64,000 bases of DNA, from positions 2,976,001 to 3,040,000 of the forward strand of contig NZ_JACYXC010000001.1 in assembly GCF_016031615.1 (NCBI RefSeq), written 5' to 3'. Source of the stretch: Streptomyces pactum. GTDB lineage: Bacteria > Actinomycetota > Actinomycetes > Streptomycetales > Streptomycetaceae. Below the pieces are notes generated by a model. The model was given only the letters and a program-made list of their open reading frames with translations. It ran no database searches and had not been told where the DNA came from. Both the position numbers and the translations under genes were made by a program. This document shows, piece after piece, positions 8,017 through 20,226 of the stretch; positions within the stretch are counted from its first letter, which is position 1, and every line of letters begins with the position of its first letter.

Positions 8017-8541
8017 CTAGACCTGGTACTCCTCGTGCGGGGTCGCACGCTCCCATACGGCCTCGAACGCCGACGTGCAGAGCTTCACCACATCCGGCTC
8101 GTCCCGCATCTCCCCGCCGCCGGAGGCCCCGTCACCGGTGAAGTGGTTGAACCGCACCAGTTGGCCGTCGAAGACCCAGAAGTCGTTGCCGGGGAGGCAC
8201 AGGTCGGACGCCCGCCGACGGGCCAGCCAGCGGACCTGCTCACCGGCCGCCACGTTGGTGAAGGTGAAGGAGTGCAGAAAGCGGGTGTACTCGCTGACCG
8301 GCTCCGAGACGATCCGGGCCCGGCGGACGACCACGCCCCGGCTCACCGTTTCGGAGATCAGGTCCAGCCAGGGGCGCCACCAGGACGCCCGGTCGGCAGG
8401 ATCGTGCCGGAAGCCGTCGCGCCATGCCGTGAAGCCCGACTTCTCGTAGTCCACGGCGTAGCTGTCCCGCATCTCCAGGTGCACCGCCGACCGCCGGCAG
8501 CCGTTCAGCAGCTCAGGGAAGCTCGGCACGTTCTGCGTCAT
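8017..8541 (-). CDS. DUF6879 family protein
   Basis: 174 residues from ATG 8541, preceded by GAGGAGA at proper spacing. It shows the family landmarks: an N-terminal AVHLEMRDSYAV, then RGVVVRRARIVSEPVSEY, RWLARRRASDLCLPGNDFWV and a C-terminal WERATPHEEY. It is soluble and has no known enzymatic motif. It overlaps the gene before it by 29 bp and is followed at 19 bp by the XRE regulator, so the three form one operon. A partner or antitoxin-like role with the regulator is inference. Confidence 0.85.
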   Translation of the reverse strand: MTQNVPSFPELLNGCRRSAVHLEMRDSYAVDYEKSGFTAWRDGFRHDPADRASWWRPWLDLISETVSRGVVVRRARIVSEPVSEYTRFLHSFTFTNVAAGEQVRWLARRRASDLCLPGNDFWVFDGQLVRFNHFTGDGASGGGEMRDEPDVVKLCTSAFEAVWERATPHEEYQV

Positions 8542-8773
8542 CGCACGCTCTCCTCAAGATCGGCACCATGCGAGCCGGGATGCGGATCACCGTTTCGTGG
8601 TCCGGGATGCCCACGGCGTGTCCCGGGACCGTTGTCGCGGCGCATTCGGCTTCCGTCCGGGCGTCAGCCTTCCACCCCTGGATCACTAGGTCGTGGTTGG
8701 CCTGGTCCACCCACACCGTCGGTGATTCGGCATCGCCTGTCTCCGGGTCGATCCCCACGAACTTCAAGTGCAT
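8513..8773 (-). CDS. Small hypothetical protein (first gene of the XRE/DUF6879 set)
   Basis: 86 residues from ATG 8773, chosen because GGGAGG sits eight bases before it. The acidic sequence has one central block, TVWVDQANHDLVIQGWKADA, and ends in a helix rich in Arg and Ala. I do not recognise the family with certainty. It overlaps the DUF6879 gene and is its likely operon leader. Confidence 0.7.
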   Translation of the reverse strand: MHLKFVGIDPETGDAESPTVWVDQANHDLVIQGWKADARTEAECAATTVPGHAVGIPDHETVIRIPARMVPILRRACDDAERAELP

Positions 8774-9057
8774 TGCCTGCCTCCCGCATCGGGTGGTGTT
8801 GCACTGTCGTGCACGAGATTGCCGACGGCGCGGGGCCGCGTCAACCCCGCTGACCAGCAGCGGAATTGGCCTGCAATCGTATGCAATCTCCTTGCCGCAC
8901 ACCCCCGCCCGCTCCGTACGGTCGTGCCCCACCGGTCGAGACGGAAGGGAGTCCATCCGGTGAGCGAAGAAGCGTGGAGCGGGCGGGTCGTGCGGGGACT
9001 CCGCGTCGAGGTCCGCCCGGGCAGGAGACCTCACCGTACGGAGGGGGCGACATCGCC

Positions 9058-9252
9058 GTGCCGCTGTCGGTACTGCGCGACGGGCGGCATCACGGCGACG
9101 TTGACCTCGTCCTGTCGGCGGTGGAGGCCGAGCAGTTCCACGCGGCGGTGGCCCGCGCGCTGGACGACGGCGTGATCCTCCGGGAGATCACCCGGAGGGC
9201 TGCCGCGTGGCAGCACGAACGCCTCCCCGTCACCTTGCCCGGGGAGGCGTAG
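9058..9252 (+). CDS. Small hypothetical protein
   Basis: 64 residues from GTG 9058, supported by GGAGGGGG ten bases upstream. A longer start at 8866 would add a Pro/Arg-rich stretch overlapping the divergent promoter. The sequence VPLSVLRDGRHHGDVDLVLS followed by a helix (AEQFHAAVARALDDGVILRE) looks like a small folded alpha/beta domain. It is divergent from the XRE/DUF6879 operon. Function unknown. Confidence 0.5.
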   Translation: MPLSVLRDGRHHGDVDLVLSAVEAEQFHAAVARALDDGVILREITRRAAAWQHERLPVTLPGEA

Positions 9253-9375
9253 CGAGACCCCCGGCCCGGCCGGACGGTCCCCTCGACAAGGTCATCACGG
9301 CCAGGACCGGGGCGCACGTGCACGACCGCGCGGGGAAGGACCCCGCGCGGGGAGCACAGAGGGGAATCCTTCCCG

Positions 9376-9510
9376 ATGCGCCTGCACACGCACCAGTCCA
9401 CAACCCGGCTCGACCCCGACGACGGCGACACCATGCCGGACACCGACACACCCACACCCGGCGGGCAGCAGGGCGGCTGCGGCAACGGTGACGGCTGCGG
9501 TCGCCGGTAA
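9376..9510 (+). CDS. Short peptide gene with Gly/Cys-rich tail (candidate RiPP-like)
   Basis: 44 residues from ATG 9376, preceded by GAGGGGAAT at workable spacing. An Asp/Thr-rich leader (LDPDDGDTMPDTDTPTPGG) is followed by the tail QQGGCGNGDGCGRR, with two Cys seven residues apart. This leader-core look resembles ribosomally made peptide precursors. No recognised maturation enzyme (LanM, YcaO, radical SAM) is nearby, so the idea rests on composition and the ribosome site only. Confidence 0.4.
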   Translation: MRLHTHQSTTRLDPDDGDTMPDTDTPTPGGQQGGCGNGDGCGRR

Positions 9511-9630
9511 CCCCGGTGGCCGGCACCCCCGCAGGCCGGCGGGCCTTCGGGGAGACATCCCTACAGACCGGGCGGCCCCGTGCTCTCGTCCCCCACGCGG
9601 GGCCGCCCCACCGCGGTAAGGGCTTCCCCT

Positions 9631-10059
9631 GTGCATCATCACGGCTATGTGTGGCTGGGTTCGGGTCACGACCTCAACAAGGACGGTCCCCGGCGGCCGG
9701 CGCACCCCGACTTCGGCTCCACCACGGTGGTCCCCCTGGAGGTGGCGCACTGGCTCCTCAAGCCGCCCTCCTTCATCCGGGGTACGTGGACGGCCCCGGC
9801 GGCAGCGGTGGCCTGGTTCGAGCGGCAGGTACGGGAACACGCGCCGTCGTTCACCTCCGGACACGAGCGCGACCGGTCCGCCGGAGTGATCGGCACGGCC
9901 GCGGAGACGGCGGCCGGCGGCCGGGACGTCGTCGGTGGCTGGTACCTGGCCGGGCAGCGCTTCCTCTCCGTCTGCCTGGTCACCTGCAGCCCGAACCGGA
10001 CGCGACCAGACATCCCCTGCCCCACCGGTCTGCGCCTCGGCCCTGCCGCCGCGGGGTAG
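9631..10059 (+). CDS. Hypothetical protein next to the short peptide gene
   Basis: 142 residues from GTG 9631 (AAGGG upstream); a GTG at 9580 is an alternative without a ribosome site. It opens HHHGYVWLGSGHDLNKDG and has a conserved-looking core (VPLEVAHWLLKPPSFIRGTW, then WFERQVREHAPSF) and a Cys pair near the end (VCLVTCSPN). No signal peptide, membrane segment or known motif is visible. It follows the Gly/Cys peptide gene by 120 bp on the same strand and may share a transcript with it. Confidence 0.5.
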   Translation: MHHHGYVWLGSGHDLNKDGPRRPAHPDFGSTTVVPLEVAHWLLKPPSFIRGTWTAPAAAVAWFERQVREHAPSFTSGHERDRSAGVIGTAAETAAGGRDVVGGWYLAGQRFLSVCLVTCSPNRTRPDIPCPTGLRLGPAAAG

Positions 10060-10140
10060 CGCGGGACGGCGCGGTGCGTGGCCGCACCGGGACGGCCCCT
10101 CGCGGCGCGCGTGGGTCCGCCGCATCGCGCCGGGCGCATC

Positions 10141-10213
10141 CGGCCGCCCGGCGGGCCGACGGGGCCGCCCCAGAACGTCCAACGCGCTCGCCGGAGCCCG
10201 GGAAACCGGGTCC
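10141..10213. repeat. Dispersed intergenic repeat, copy 2
   Basis: Copy of the element at 7060-7134 with a few substitutions and short indels. It again lies 80 bp past the end of a plus-strand gene. The rest of the stretch 10214-10546 shows no gene. Confidence 0.7.
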
Positions 10214-10546
10214 CGGTGGGCGGGGGGCCAGGCGGCCGTCGGCCGGCGGGGCGGGAGGTCAAAACCAAGAACCCGGAGAAAGAACCCACCTATCCAGCCA
10301 AACCCTTTCCTCTGTCACCCGCTCGGGTGATTGCGAGGCCAGCGAGTGGCGCACCGGTGGACGGGCGGGGCAGGCTCGGTCCCGACCACCGCAGACATAC
10401 GTCGGCCCTCGGCCGGGAGTGGCTTCCCGGGACGAGGGCCTGACCATCAGGGAAGTTGAACGCACTTCCTCATGGCTGAAGAGCAGCGTAGCGCGCCCGG
10501 GCGGCGCCATCCCCGACTTCGCCGAACCGGCGCCGGAGTCACCCAT

Positions 10547-11910
10547 GTGGGTGAGAACGCGCCGCGCCGGTTCTCGATCATCGGCAACCACCTCACCCAG
10601 CACCGCGAACTCTCGCTCACCGCGATCGGGCTCGGCGCGCACATCCAGTCGCTGCCCGAGGGCGCGGCGGTGGACATCCGCACCCTGGCCGGGCGCTTCC
10701 CGGAGGGGCGCGAGCGGATCGCCCGGGCGCTGCGGGAGCTGGAGGCGCACGGGTACATCGAGCGGGTCCGGGTACGGCTGCCGGACGGGCGGATCGTCAC
10801 CCGGACCTACGCCCACCGCGCCCCGGCGGAGGCCGTTCGGCGGTCCCTCACCGAACCCGGCGACGGACCCCGCCCGGGCCCCGGCCCGGCCCCGCGCGCC
10901 CGGGGGCCCGCCGGGAGCCCGCGCCCCGGGCACCCCGGGGCCCGCCCCGGCAGCCGCCCGCCCGGCCGCGCCCTCCGCCCCTGCCGTCCCTGCCCACCGG
11001 CGGCTGCCCCGGCCGCCGTACGAACCGCCCGCCGCACTCCCGCCCGCCGGCCACGGTCCGCGTCCCGTTCAGCCCCTCGGTGGTGTGCTGGCCGCCGTAC
11101 ACGCCACCGGCCTCCGCCGGACCGTCGCACGGCCCAGCGGCTGTCCCCGGACCGTCGCACGGCCCAGCGGCTGTCCCCGGACCGTCGCACGGCCCAGCGG
11201 CTGTCCCCGGCTCGCCGTCCGCACCGCCGAGCGCAGCCCGACCACCATCCGCACCGCCCGCCATATCCCGGCCGCCGGACGGGGTCCCGGCCCAGGTGCC
11301 GGGCCCGCCCGCACCGGTCGGCACCGGGCCCCGGGCCCGTCGCCCGGCCCTCGCTCCCGGTCGCCGAACGCCCCCTCCCCCGCCGGTCCCGATCACCCGA
11401 CGCCCCTCCCCGTCGCCGGTCCCGGTCGCCGATCCGCCCTCCGTACCGCCGCCGGCGACCACCGCGCGCCCCCGCCCCGCCGATCCCCGTCACCGAACGC
11501 CCCCCTCCCCGCCGCCGCTACCGGGCCCGCTCCCCCGGCCGTCCGCACCCCACCCCATGGCGCTGCGCGACGCCGCCGCGCTCCTCGCCGACCTGCACCG
11601 CCACGACCCCCGGCTGCTCCTCCCCGAGCGGGACGTGGACCGCCTCACCCCGGCCGTGGCCGCCTGGCTGGAGCGCGGCGCCTCCCCCGACGCCGTACGC
11701 CATGCCCTGACCGCGAACCTGCCGCCCGAGCTGCGCCACCCGGCCGCGCTCCTCGCCCACCGCCTCACGACTCTGCTGCCGCCACGCCCCACCGGTCCGG
11801 CCGCGCCGGCCGCCGCACCCCGGCCGGACCCGCTCCAGAACTGCGACTCCTGCGACCGGGCGTTCCGCTCACCGGTCCCCGGCCACTGCCGCGACTGCCG
11901 GACCGGCTGA
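10547..11910 (+). pseudogene. Winged-helix DNA-binding protein, frame broken in the linker
   Basis: The N-terminal part (GTG 10547, preceded by CGGAG; ATG 10472 is an alternative) encodes a replication-initiator-like winged helix: FSIIGNHLTQHRELSLTAIG, then LRELEAHGYIERVRVRLPDG. The C-terminal part, in another frame, encodes MALRDAAALLADLHRHDPRL...DAVRHALTANLP and ends in a CDSCDRAF...CRDC zinc-like knuckle. The two belong to one well-known streptomycete helix-turn-helix family. They are separated by a Pro/Ala linker with a 3 x 30-bp repeat. The frame moves between about 10,880 and 11,100. The intact length is off by two bases modulo three, fitting two +1 events or one -1. Sequencing error in this GC-rich stretch is possible. 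Confidence 0.65.
11117..11206 (+). repeat. Three 30-bp tandem repeats
   Basis: Three exact copies of a 30-bp unit beginning CCGGACCGTCGCACGG. In the C-terminal frame they encode three PSHGPAAVPG units of the linker. Confidence 0.9.
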
Positions 11911-12015
11911 GCGCTGATTCCGACGAGTGCCCCCGGAACCTCGTGGGCCGAGGCGGTACCGGGACGACGCGCAACTCGGTGGCATCCGGGGCGGTGATCG
12001 GGGAGGCTCGGCCGC

Positions 12016-12399
12016 ATGGTCTCGGTAGTGCAGAACATAGCGATCGACTGTGCGAACTCCTACGAGCTGGCCCAGTTCTGGAGCAAGGTGACCGGCCGCC
12101 CGCTGGACCCGGAGGATCAGCCGGGCGACCCGGAGGTGCAGGTGCTGCTGGCGGAGGGACCGGTCCTCCACTTCAACCAGGTGCCGGAGGGCAAGACGGT
12201 CAAGAACCGCATCCACCTGTGTCTGCGCCCGGACACCTCCCGCGAGGAGGAGGTGGAACGGCTGCTGGATATCGGCGCCACCCTCGTCGGCGACCACCGG
12301 AACCCCGACGGCACCGGGTGGGTGGTCCTCGCCGATCCCGAGGGCAACGAGTTCTGCGTGCTGCGCAGCGAAGCGCAGCGGGCCGCCACGCCGCACTGA
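12016..12399 (+). CDS. VOC-superfamily (glyoxalase-like) protein
   Basis: 127 residues. A single Glyoxalase_6-type domain has two beta-alpha-beta-beta-beta halves: an N-terminal IAIDCANSYELAQFWSKVTG and a C-terminal DPEGNEFCVLRS, the usual closing strand with the metal-binding Glu. The likely metal ligands and fold are kept, but the substrate cannot be predicted; such proteins range from bleomycin-type resistance to unknown enzymes. GGGGAGG lies just upstream of the ATG. It is monocistronic. Confidence 0.9.
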   Translation: MVSVVQNIAIDCANSYELAQFWSKVTGRPLDPEDQPGDPEVQVLLAEGPVLHFNQVPEGKTVKNRIHLCLRPDTSREEEVERLLDIGATLVGDHRNPDGTGWVVLADPEGNEFCVLRSEAQRAATPH

Positions 12400-12881
12400 C
12401 GCCACGTGCCGGCCGTTCCCGCCGCACGGTAAGCGGCGGGGAGCGGCTGGCGGTGCCGGGGCCGGGAGGACGGGGCACCGGCACCGCATCCTCACCTCTG
12501 CCCGGAGCCGGCGCCCGCCACACCTGCCGACGGCGGGATCCGGATCACGCGCGGGGCCACTCACCCCGGGCCCCGGCTTCCTTGAACAGCCCCGTGGCCC
12601 TGGGCCCCTCGTCCTACGTCGGTCGGCCCTGGCCTTCCCGGGACGGGCTCACGCTCCCCGCCCGGCGGCCCAAGGCTCACCGGCCGGCACCCCCGGACCG
12701 GAATCCCACCGCGGGGCGACCCCTTCCCCTTCCCGCTTTCGGACCGTCGGTAACCAGCCTTGATCACTTTGTGACCCGCAATACCACGGTTGAGGGCAAC
12801 CTGTGAAGATCGCCGGCCGTCTTATATCACGCTGAAGCAGCCGGGGACTCACGTGCTGCACAACGGGACGGGGTCACCCTG
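12400..12881. other. Intergenic region with possible operator before the PIG-L gene
   Basis: About 480 bp without a gene. At 12762-12776 there is an imperfect inverted repeat GATCAC-TTT-GTGACC, and a TTGATC at 12760 could be a -35 element. The last 120 bp are notably less GC-rich than the surroundings, as expected for a promoter and leader. Confidence 0.4.
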
Positions 12882-15107
12882 ATGGCTGGAAACTCCGGGG
12901 GCCCTGCCCCCCTGCCGCGGAACGCCATGCCGGAAAACTCTTCGCCGCGGGGCGCCGCGGCACGTCACACCACGCCGTCGCACTCCATCGGCCTGTCCTT
13001 CTCGCTCACCCGCCGCCGGACCCTCGCCGCGCTCGCCGCGGTGACGGCGGGCACCGCCGTCTCCTGCACCGGCGGGTCGGCGACGAACGCCGCCACCCCC
13101 GCCCCCGTCCGCTCCGTCGATCCGCTCGGCGCCGAGCCGTTCACCCCGGTCACCGGTGACCGGAGCGCGGTGCTGATGCAGGTGGTGGCGCACCCCGACG
13201 ACGACCTGTACTTCATGACCCCCGACTCCCAGCACCTGCTGCGGGCCGGCGCCCGGCTGGTGTGCGTGTACGTCACCGCGGGCGAGTCGCTGGGCATCAA
13301 CCGGCCCCCCGGCGCCCCCATACCCGAGCCCGACCGCTCCGCCTACTCCGCCGCCCGCCACCAGGGCCTGCGCCAGGCGTACGCCGAGATGCTGGGCATG
13401 GACCGGTTCACCCGCTGGCAGCGCTCGGTCACCGAGCTGCCCGGCGGACTGCGGGCCGAGACCAACCGCCTGGTCAGCGGCGCCCGCCAGGTGGAGCTGA
13501 TCTTCCTCAACATCGCGATGCTCTCCGCCGGCCGGGTCCGGCTGCCGCACCTGTGGGAGATCCCCGGCGTCACCGCGCGGACCCTGGTCGCCGAGGGCTC
13601 CCCGGTACGGGAGGTGCAGAGCTACCGGCACGAGACGCTGGTCGACGTGCTCGCGGACCTGATGGACCGGTACCGGCCCACCGTGATCCACACCCTGGAC
13701 CCGGACCCGGACTACCAGGTCCACGACGCCTTCCACCCCCGCGACAACGACCAGCCCGGCTGCTCCGACCACCGGGACCACACCCCGGTCGCGCTCTTCA
13801 CCTGGAAGGCGATGTCCCAGTGGGTCGCCGACGCCTCCCGCCGGGACGGCCGCGCCCCGCGCTTCCTCACCACCGCCTTCCGCGGCTACTACAACCAGCG
13901 CTGGCCGTTCAACCTGCCGCCCGCCGTCGTCGGCCGGAAGGCCCGCCTGCTGGAGGCGTACGGCGGCGCCCCCGACTGGCCGTGCGGCAACCCGGCCGGG
14001 TGCGGCGACTACAGCCAGGGCAACGGCGGCCCGCTGCGCAACCGCAAGGGCTGGATACGCTCCACCCACCACCGCTACCCCGGCGCCCTGCCCGCCCCGG
14101 TCACCGACCACCGCGGCAACCTGGTCGCGTACGGCGTGCTGGGCACCCAGGCCGTGCAGTGGCGCGAGACCTCCCCGGGCAGCGGCCGGTTCGGCGCCCC
14201 CCGCAACCTCGGCGGCGGGCCGCTCGCCCCCACCCTCAGCGCGGTCCGCGACACCACCGGGCGGCAGCTGCTGTTCGGCCTCCGGTTCAGCGCCCTGGAG
14301 GGCCAGGGGCAGGGCAACGCCCGCGACATCGTGGTCCTGGAGGAGATCTCCCCGGGCGGCGCGTTCGGCGGCTGGCACCGGCTGGGCACCCCGCACGACG
14401 ACCCGGAGGACAGCCGCCGGGTCGGCGCCCCGGTCGCCGTCGCCACCCCGGACGGGCGGGTGCACCTCTTCGTCCGCACCGCCGGCAAGGGCCTGGCCAC
14501 CCGGGTCCGGGACGCCGGCGGGAACTGGGGCGGCTGGGTGCAGCTCGGCGGCGGCGAGATCCAGGACGGGCTGACCGTCCTGGTGGACCGCGACCGGCTG
14601 GTGCACGTCTTCGGCGCCGGCCGCGACACCGTCCACCACTGGGCCCAGCGCAACCCCGACGGCGCGCCGCTGCCGGTGCCCGACCCCGGGCTGCCGGTCC
14701 CCGCCCACCGGCCGGGCGCCGTCCTCACCACCGACGGCGCCATCGCCCTGGTGTACCGCACCCCCGCCGACCCGCAGCCCCGGCTGTACACCCTGAACCG
14801 GCGGGGCGACGGCCCGCACGTCACCCCGCTGCGCCACTTCGACGGCTACGGGCCGGTGGCCGCGCACCCGGTGCCGGTCCCCGGCCGGGCCGACCAGGTG
14901 CTGCTGGCCGGCACCTCGATCGACGGCGAGGTACTGCTGCGGTACGGGACCGGCACCGGCACCCGGCCGCTGTGCTCCCCCGGCCGGCTGGTCCCGGTCG
15001 GCACCCCCGCGGTGCTGCCGGGAGGCCCGGACTCGATGTGCGTGGTCGGCATGGCCCCGGGCGCCACCCCGTGGATCTGGCGCCCCGCACCCACCACACC
15101 GGCCTGA
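12882..15107 (+). CDS. Exported PIG-L family deacetylase with C-terminal propeller-like region
   Basis: 741 residues. A twin-arginine signal (LTRRRTLAALAAVTAG) leads to a possible lipobox Cys (TAVSC). The PIG-L/LmbE deacetylase domain spans about residues 95-350, with the zinc motif VVAHPDDDLYF and a downstream DHRDHTPV. Family members remove N-acetyl groups from GlcNAc-containing substrates. The second half (about 400-741) has repeating WxxLG and DGRVHLFVR strands like a sialidase or fucolectin beta-propeller and probably binds glycan. The mature protein is expected outside the membrane, acting on cell-wall or environmental sugars. ATG 12927 is an alternative start. Confidence 0.85.
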   Translation: MAGNSGGPAPLPRNAMPENSSPRGAAARHTTPSHSIGLSFSLTRRRTLAALAAVTAGTAVSCTGGSATNAATPAPVRSVDPLGAEPFTPVTGDRSAVLMQVVAHPDDDLYFMTPDSQHLLRAGARLVCVYVTAGESLGINRPPGAPIPEPDRSAYSAARHQGLRQAYAEMLGMDRFTRWQRSVTELPGGLRAETNRLVSGARQVELIFLNIAMLSAGRVRLPHLWEIPGVTARTLVAEGSPVREVQSYRHETLVDVLADLMDRYRPTVIHTLDPDPDYQVHDAFHPRDNDQPGCSDHRDHTPVALFTWKAMSQWVADASRRDGRAPRFLTTAFRGYYNQRWPFNLPPAVVGRKARLLEAYGGAPDWPCGNPAGCGDYSQGNGGPLRNRKGWIRSTHHRYPGALPAPVTDHRGNLVAYGVLGTQAVQWRETSPGSGRFGAPRNLGGGPLAPTLSAVRDTTGRQLLFGLRFSALEGQGQGNARDIVVLEEISPGGAFGGWHRLGTPHDDPEDSRRVGAPVAVATPDGRVHLFVRTAGKGLATRVRDAGGNWGGWVQLGGGEIQDGLTVLVDRDRLVHVFGAGRDTVHHWAQRNPDGAPLPVPDPGLPVPAHRPGAVLTTDGAIALVYRTPADPQPRLYTLNRRGDGPHVTPLRHFDGYGPVAAHPVPVPGRADQVLLAGTSIDGEVLLRYGTGTGTRPLCSPGRLVPVGTPAVLPGGPDSMCVVGMAPGATPWIWRPAPTTPA

Positions 15108-15394
15108 CCCCGAGGGAGGGCCGGCGGCCCGCACGGCCGCCGGCCCCACCCGTTCGGGCTCGCCACCGGCCCGGCCCCACCCCGTACCGGCCGCCGCCGA
15201 TACGGACCCGGCCCGTCTCCCTGGCGACGCGGGCCCCGGCACGACTCGCGGCCCGGTCCCGGCCCATCCGCAGCGGCCGCCACCCGCCCGGTCCCACCCC
15301 GTACCGGCGCCGCCGGCCCACCCCGTGCGGCCCCGCCGCCGGTTCGTCCCATCCCGCAGGCCCCCACCGGCCGCACACCGGACCCACGAAAAAG

Positions 15395-15440
15395 ACCTGG
15401 GCCCCGCCCGCCGTGGTGACACGGCGGGCGGGGCCCAGGT
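15395..15440 (-). terminator. Intrinsic terminator after tuf
   Basis: A perfect 20-bp stem (beginning ACCTGGGCCCCGCCCGCCGT) with a six-base loop. On the minus strand it is followed by CTTTTTCG. It also faces the end of the PIG-L gene and may work for both. Confidence 0.9.
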
Positions 15441-15497
15441 CGTGGTGCTCGAAAGGAGCGTCCCTCCCCGCCCGACTGCTACGGGGAGGGGGTCAGG

Positions 15498-16691
<1,194 letters not shown>

Positions 16692-16908
16692 TGGGGTCCT
16701 CCTGTGGAGTGGTTCTGTAACGCATCCACGCTTTGCGGATGGGTTCAGGTGGTCTTTCCGAACCGGCCAGGACCCCGAGGGGGATGCCCTTCGCCGTATT
16801 CGTTTCTGGGGGCCGGCGGCCGGGGCCCGCCACAGATCACATCAGCGATCTGCGGCGGTTTGCCCCGAATGCCTTTAGCTCCAGCCTAAAGGGGTCGGCA
16901 ACGAAGTG

Positions 16909-19029
<2,121 letters not shown>

Positions 19030-19068
19030 AAGGCTTCAGTCTTCTCTCGGTTCTCGATGGGGTAGCGA

Positions 19069-19539
19069 CTACCAGCGGTAGTGCGCGAAGGCCTTGTTGG
19101 ACTCGGCCATCTTGTGGGTGTCCTCGCGACGCTTGACGGAGGCGCCCAGACCGTTGCTGGCGTCCAGCAGCTCGTTCATCAGACGCTCGGTCATGGTCTT
19201 CTCGCGGCGGGCGCGGGAGTAACCGACCAGCCAGCGCAGCGCGAGGGTGGAGGCGCGGCCGGGCTTGACCTCGACCGGCACCTGGTAGGTGGCGCCACCG
19301 ACACGGCGGGACTTGACCTCAAGAGCCGGCTTCACGTTCTCCAGCGCGCGCTTGAGCGTGATGACGGGGTCGTTGCCGGTCTTCTCGCGCAGGCCCTCCA
19401 TGGCACCGTAGACGATGCGCTCGGCGGTGGACCGCTTGCCGTTCAGCAGGATCTTGTTGATCAGCGAGGTGACAAGAGGAGAGTTGTAGACCGGGTCGAT
19501 GATGACCGGGCGCTTCGGGGCGGGGCCCTTACGAGGCAT
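19069..19539 (-). CDS. rpsG: 30S ribosomal protein S7
   Basis: 156 residues, the standard length. It is a primary 16S rRNA-binding protein of the 30S head. The sequence MPRKGPAPKRPVIIDPVYNS through the C-terminal KMAESNKAFAHYRW matches the family end to end. It starts two bases after rpsL ends and precedes fusA, so translation is probably coupled. Confidence 0.98.
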   Translation of the reverse strand: MPRKGPAPKRPVIIDPVYNSPLVTSLINKILLNGKRSTAERIVYGAMEGLREKTGNDPVITLKRALENVKPALEVKSRRVGGATYQVPVEVKPGRASTLALRWLVGYSRARREKTMTERLMNELLDASNGLGASVKRREDTHKMAESNKAFAHYRW

Positions 19540-19541
19540 TC

Positions 19542-19913
19542 TTACTTCTCCTTCTTGGCGCCGTAGCGGCTGCGAGCCTGCTTGCGGTTCTTGACGCCCT
19601 GCGTGTCGAGGGAGCCGCGGATGATCTTGTACCGAACACCCGGCAGGTCCTTCACACGACCGCCACGCACGAGCACGATGGAGTGCTCCTGCAGGTTGTG
19701 GCCCTCACCCGGAATGTAAGCGGTGACCTCGATGCCGCTGGTCAGACGCACACGTGCGACCTTACGCAGGGCCGAGTTCGGCTTCTTCGGGGTGGTCGTG
19801 AAAACACGCGTGCAGACGCCACGGCGCTGAGGGGAACCCTCAAGGGCGGGCGTCTTGTTCTTCTCGACCTTGTCCTGCCGGCCCTTGCGGACCAGCTGCT
19901 GGATCGTAGGCAC
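19542..19913 (-). CDS. rpsL: 30S ribosomal protein S12
   Basis: 123 residues. It sits at the decoding centre and affects fidelity. TPKKPNSALRK carries Lys43 and RVKDLPGVRY carries Lys88, the two positions whose changes give streptomycin resistance in Streptomyces. Both are wild type here. It is the first gene of the str operon, with a promoter about 215 bp upstream leaving a long untranslated leader. Confidence 0.98.
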   Translation of the reverse strand: MPTIQQLVRKGRQDKVEKNKTPALEGSPQRRGVCTRVFTTTPKKPNSALRKVARVRLTSGIEVTAYIPGEGHNLQEHSIVLVRGGRVKDLPGVRYKIIRGSLDTQGVKNRKQARSRYGAKKEK

Positions 19914-20127
19914 CGTTTCTCCGGTTTCTGTGTGCCAGTCTCGTTACAGCTAACCTGGGGTTTCTCCGACCCACGCGGTCGGGTGTGTCGCAGACTGCAG
20001 ACCAGCAGACCGCAGACCATTCGCCGAACAGCGAGGGAGTGCAGATGGACGGATGTCGCACCGTGGGCCCCAATGCCGCGCTGTACGCGCGCATGGGAGC
20101 CCAGGGACACCCCAGGCACAAGGTCAG

Positions 20128-20156
20128 AGCGTACCTAGCGCATCGGCTCCGGTCAA
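20128..20156 (-). promoter_or_regulatory. Promoter of rpsL (str operon)
   Basis: On the minus strand, -35 TTGACC and -10 TACGCT are separated by 17 bases, close to the vegetative HrdB consensus. This gives a leader of about 200 nt before rpsL. Confidence 0.75.
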
Positions 20157-20226
20157 AACAAATGCCCACGCGCAGGACACACCGGCCATCAGCATAGCCG
20201 CCCAGCCTAATGGCGGGAACCCCAGC

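Noticed and set aside
7149..8773. Classical toxin-antitoxin pair in the XRE/DUF6879 set
   Set aside because: No nuclease, RelE-, Fic- or PIN-like toxin motif is visible; the set fits Scr1-type regulator modules better.
9516..12806. A reading frame of over 1000 codons on the plus strand
   Set aside because: It is a high-GC artefact crossing several real genes; the translation is Arg/Pro/Ala repeats, and codon positions fit the smaller genes instead.
12849..15422. Long minus-strand frame opposite the PIG-L deacetylase gene
   Set aside because: Mirror of a well-supported gene; composition bias only.
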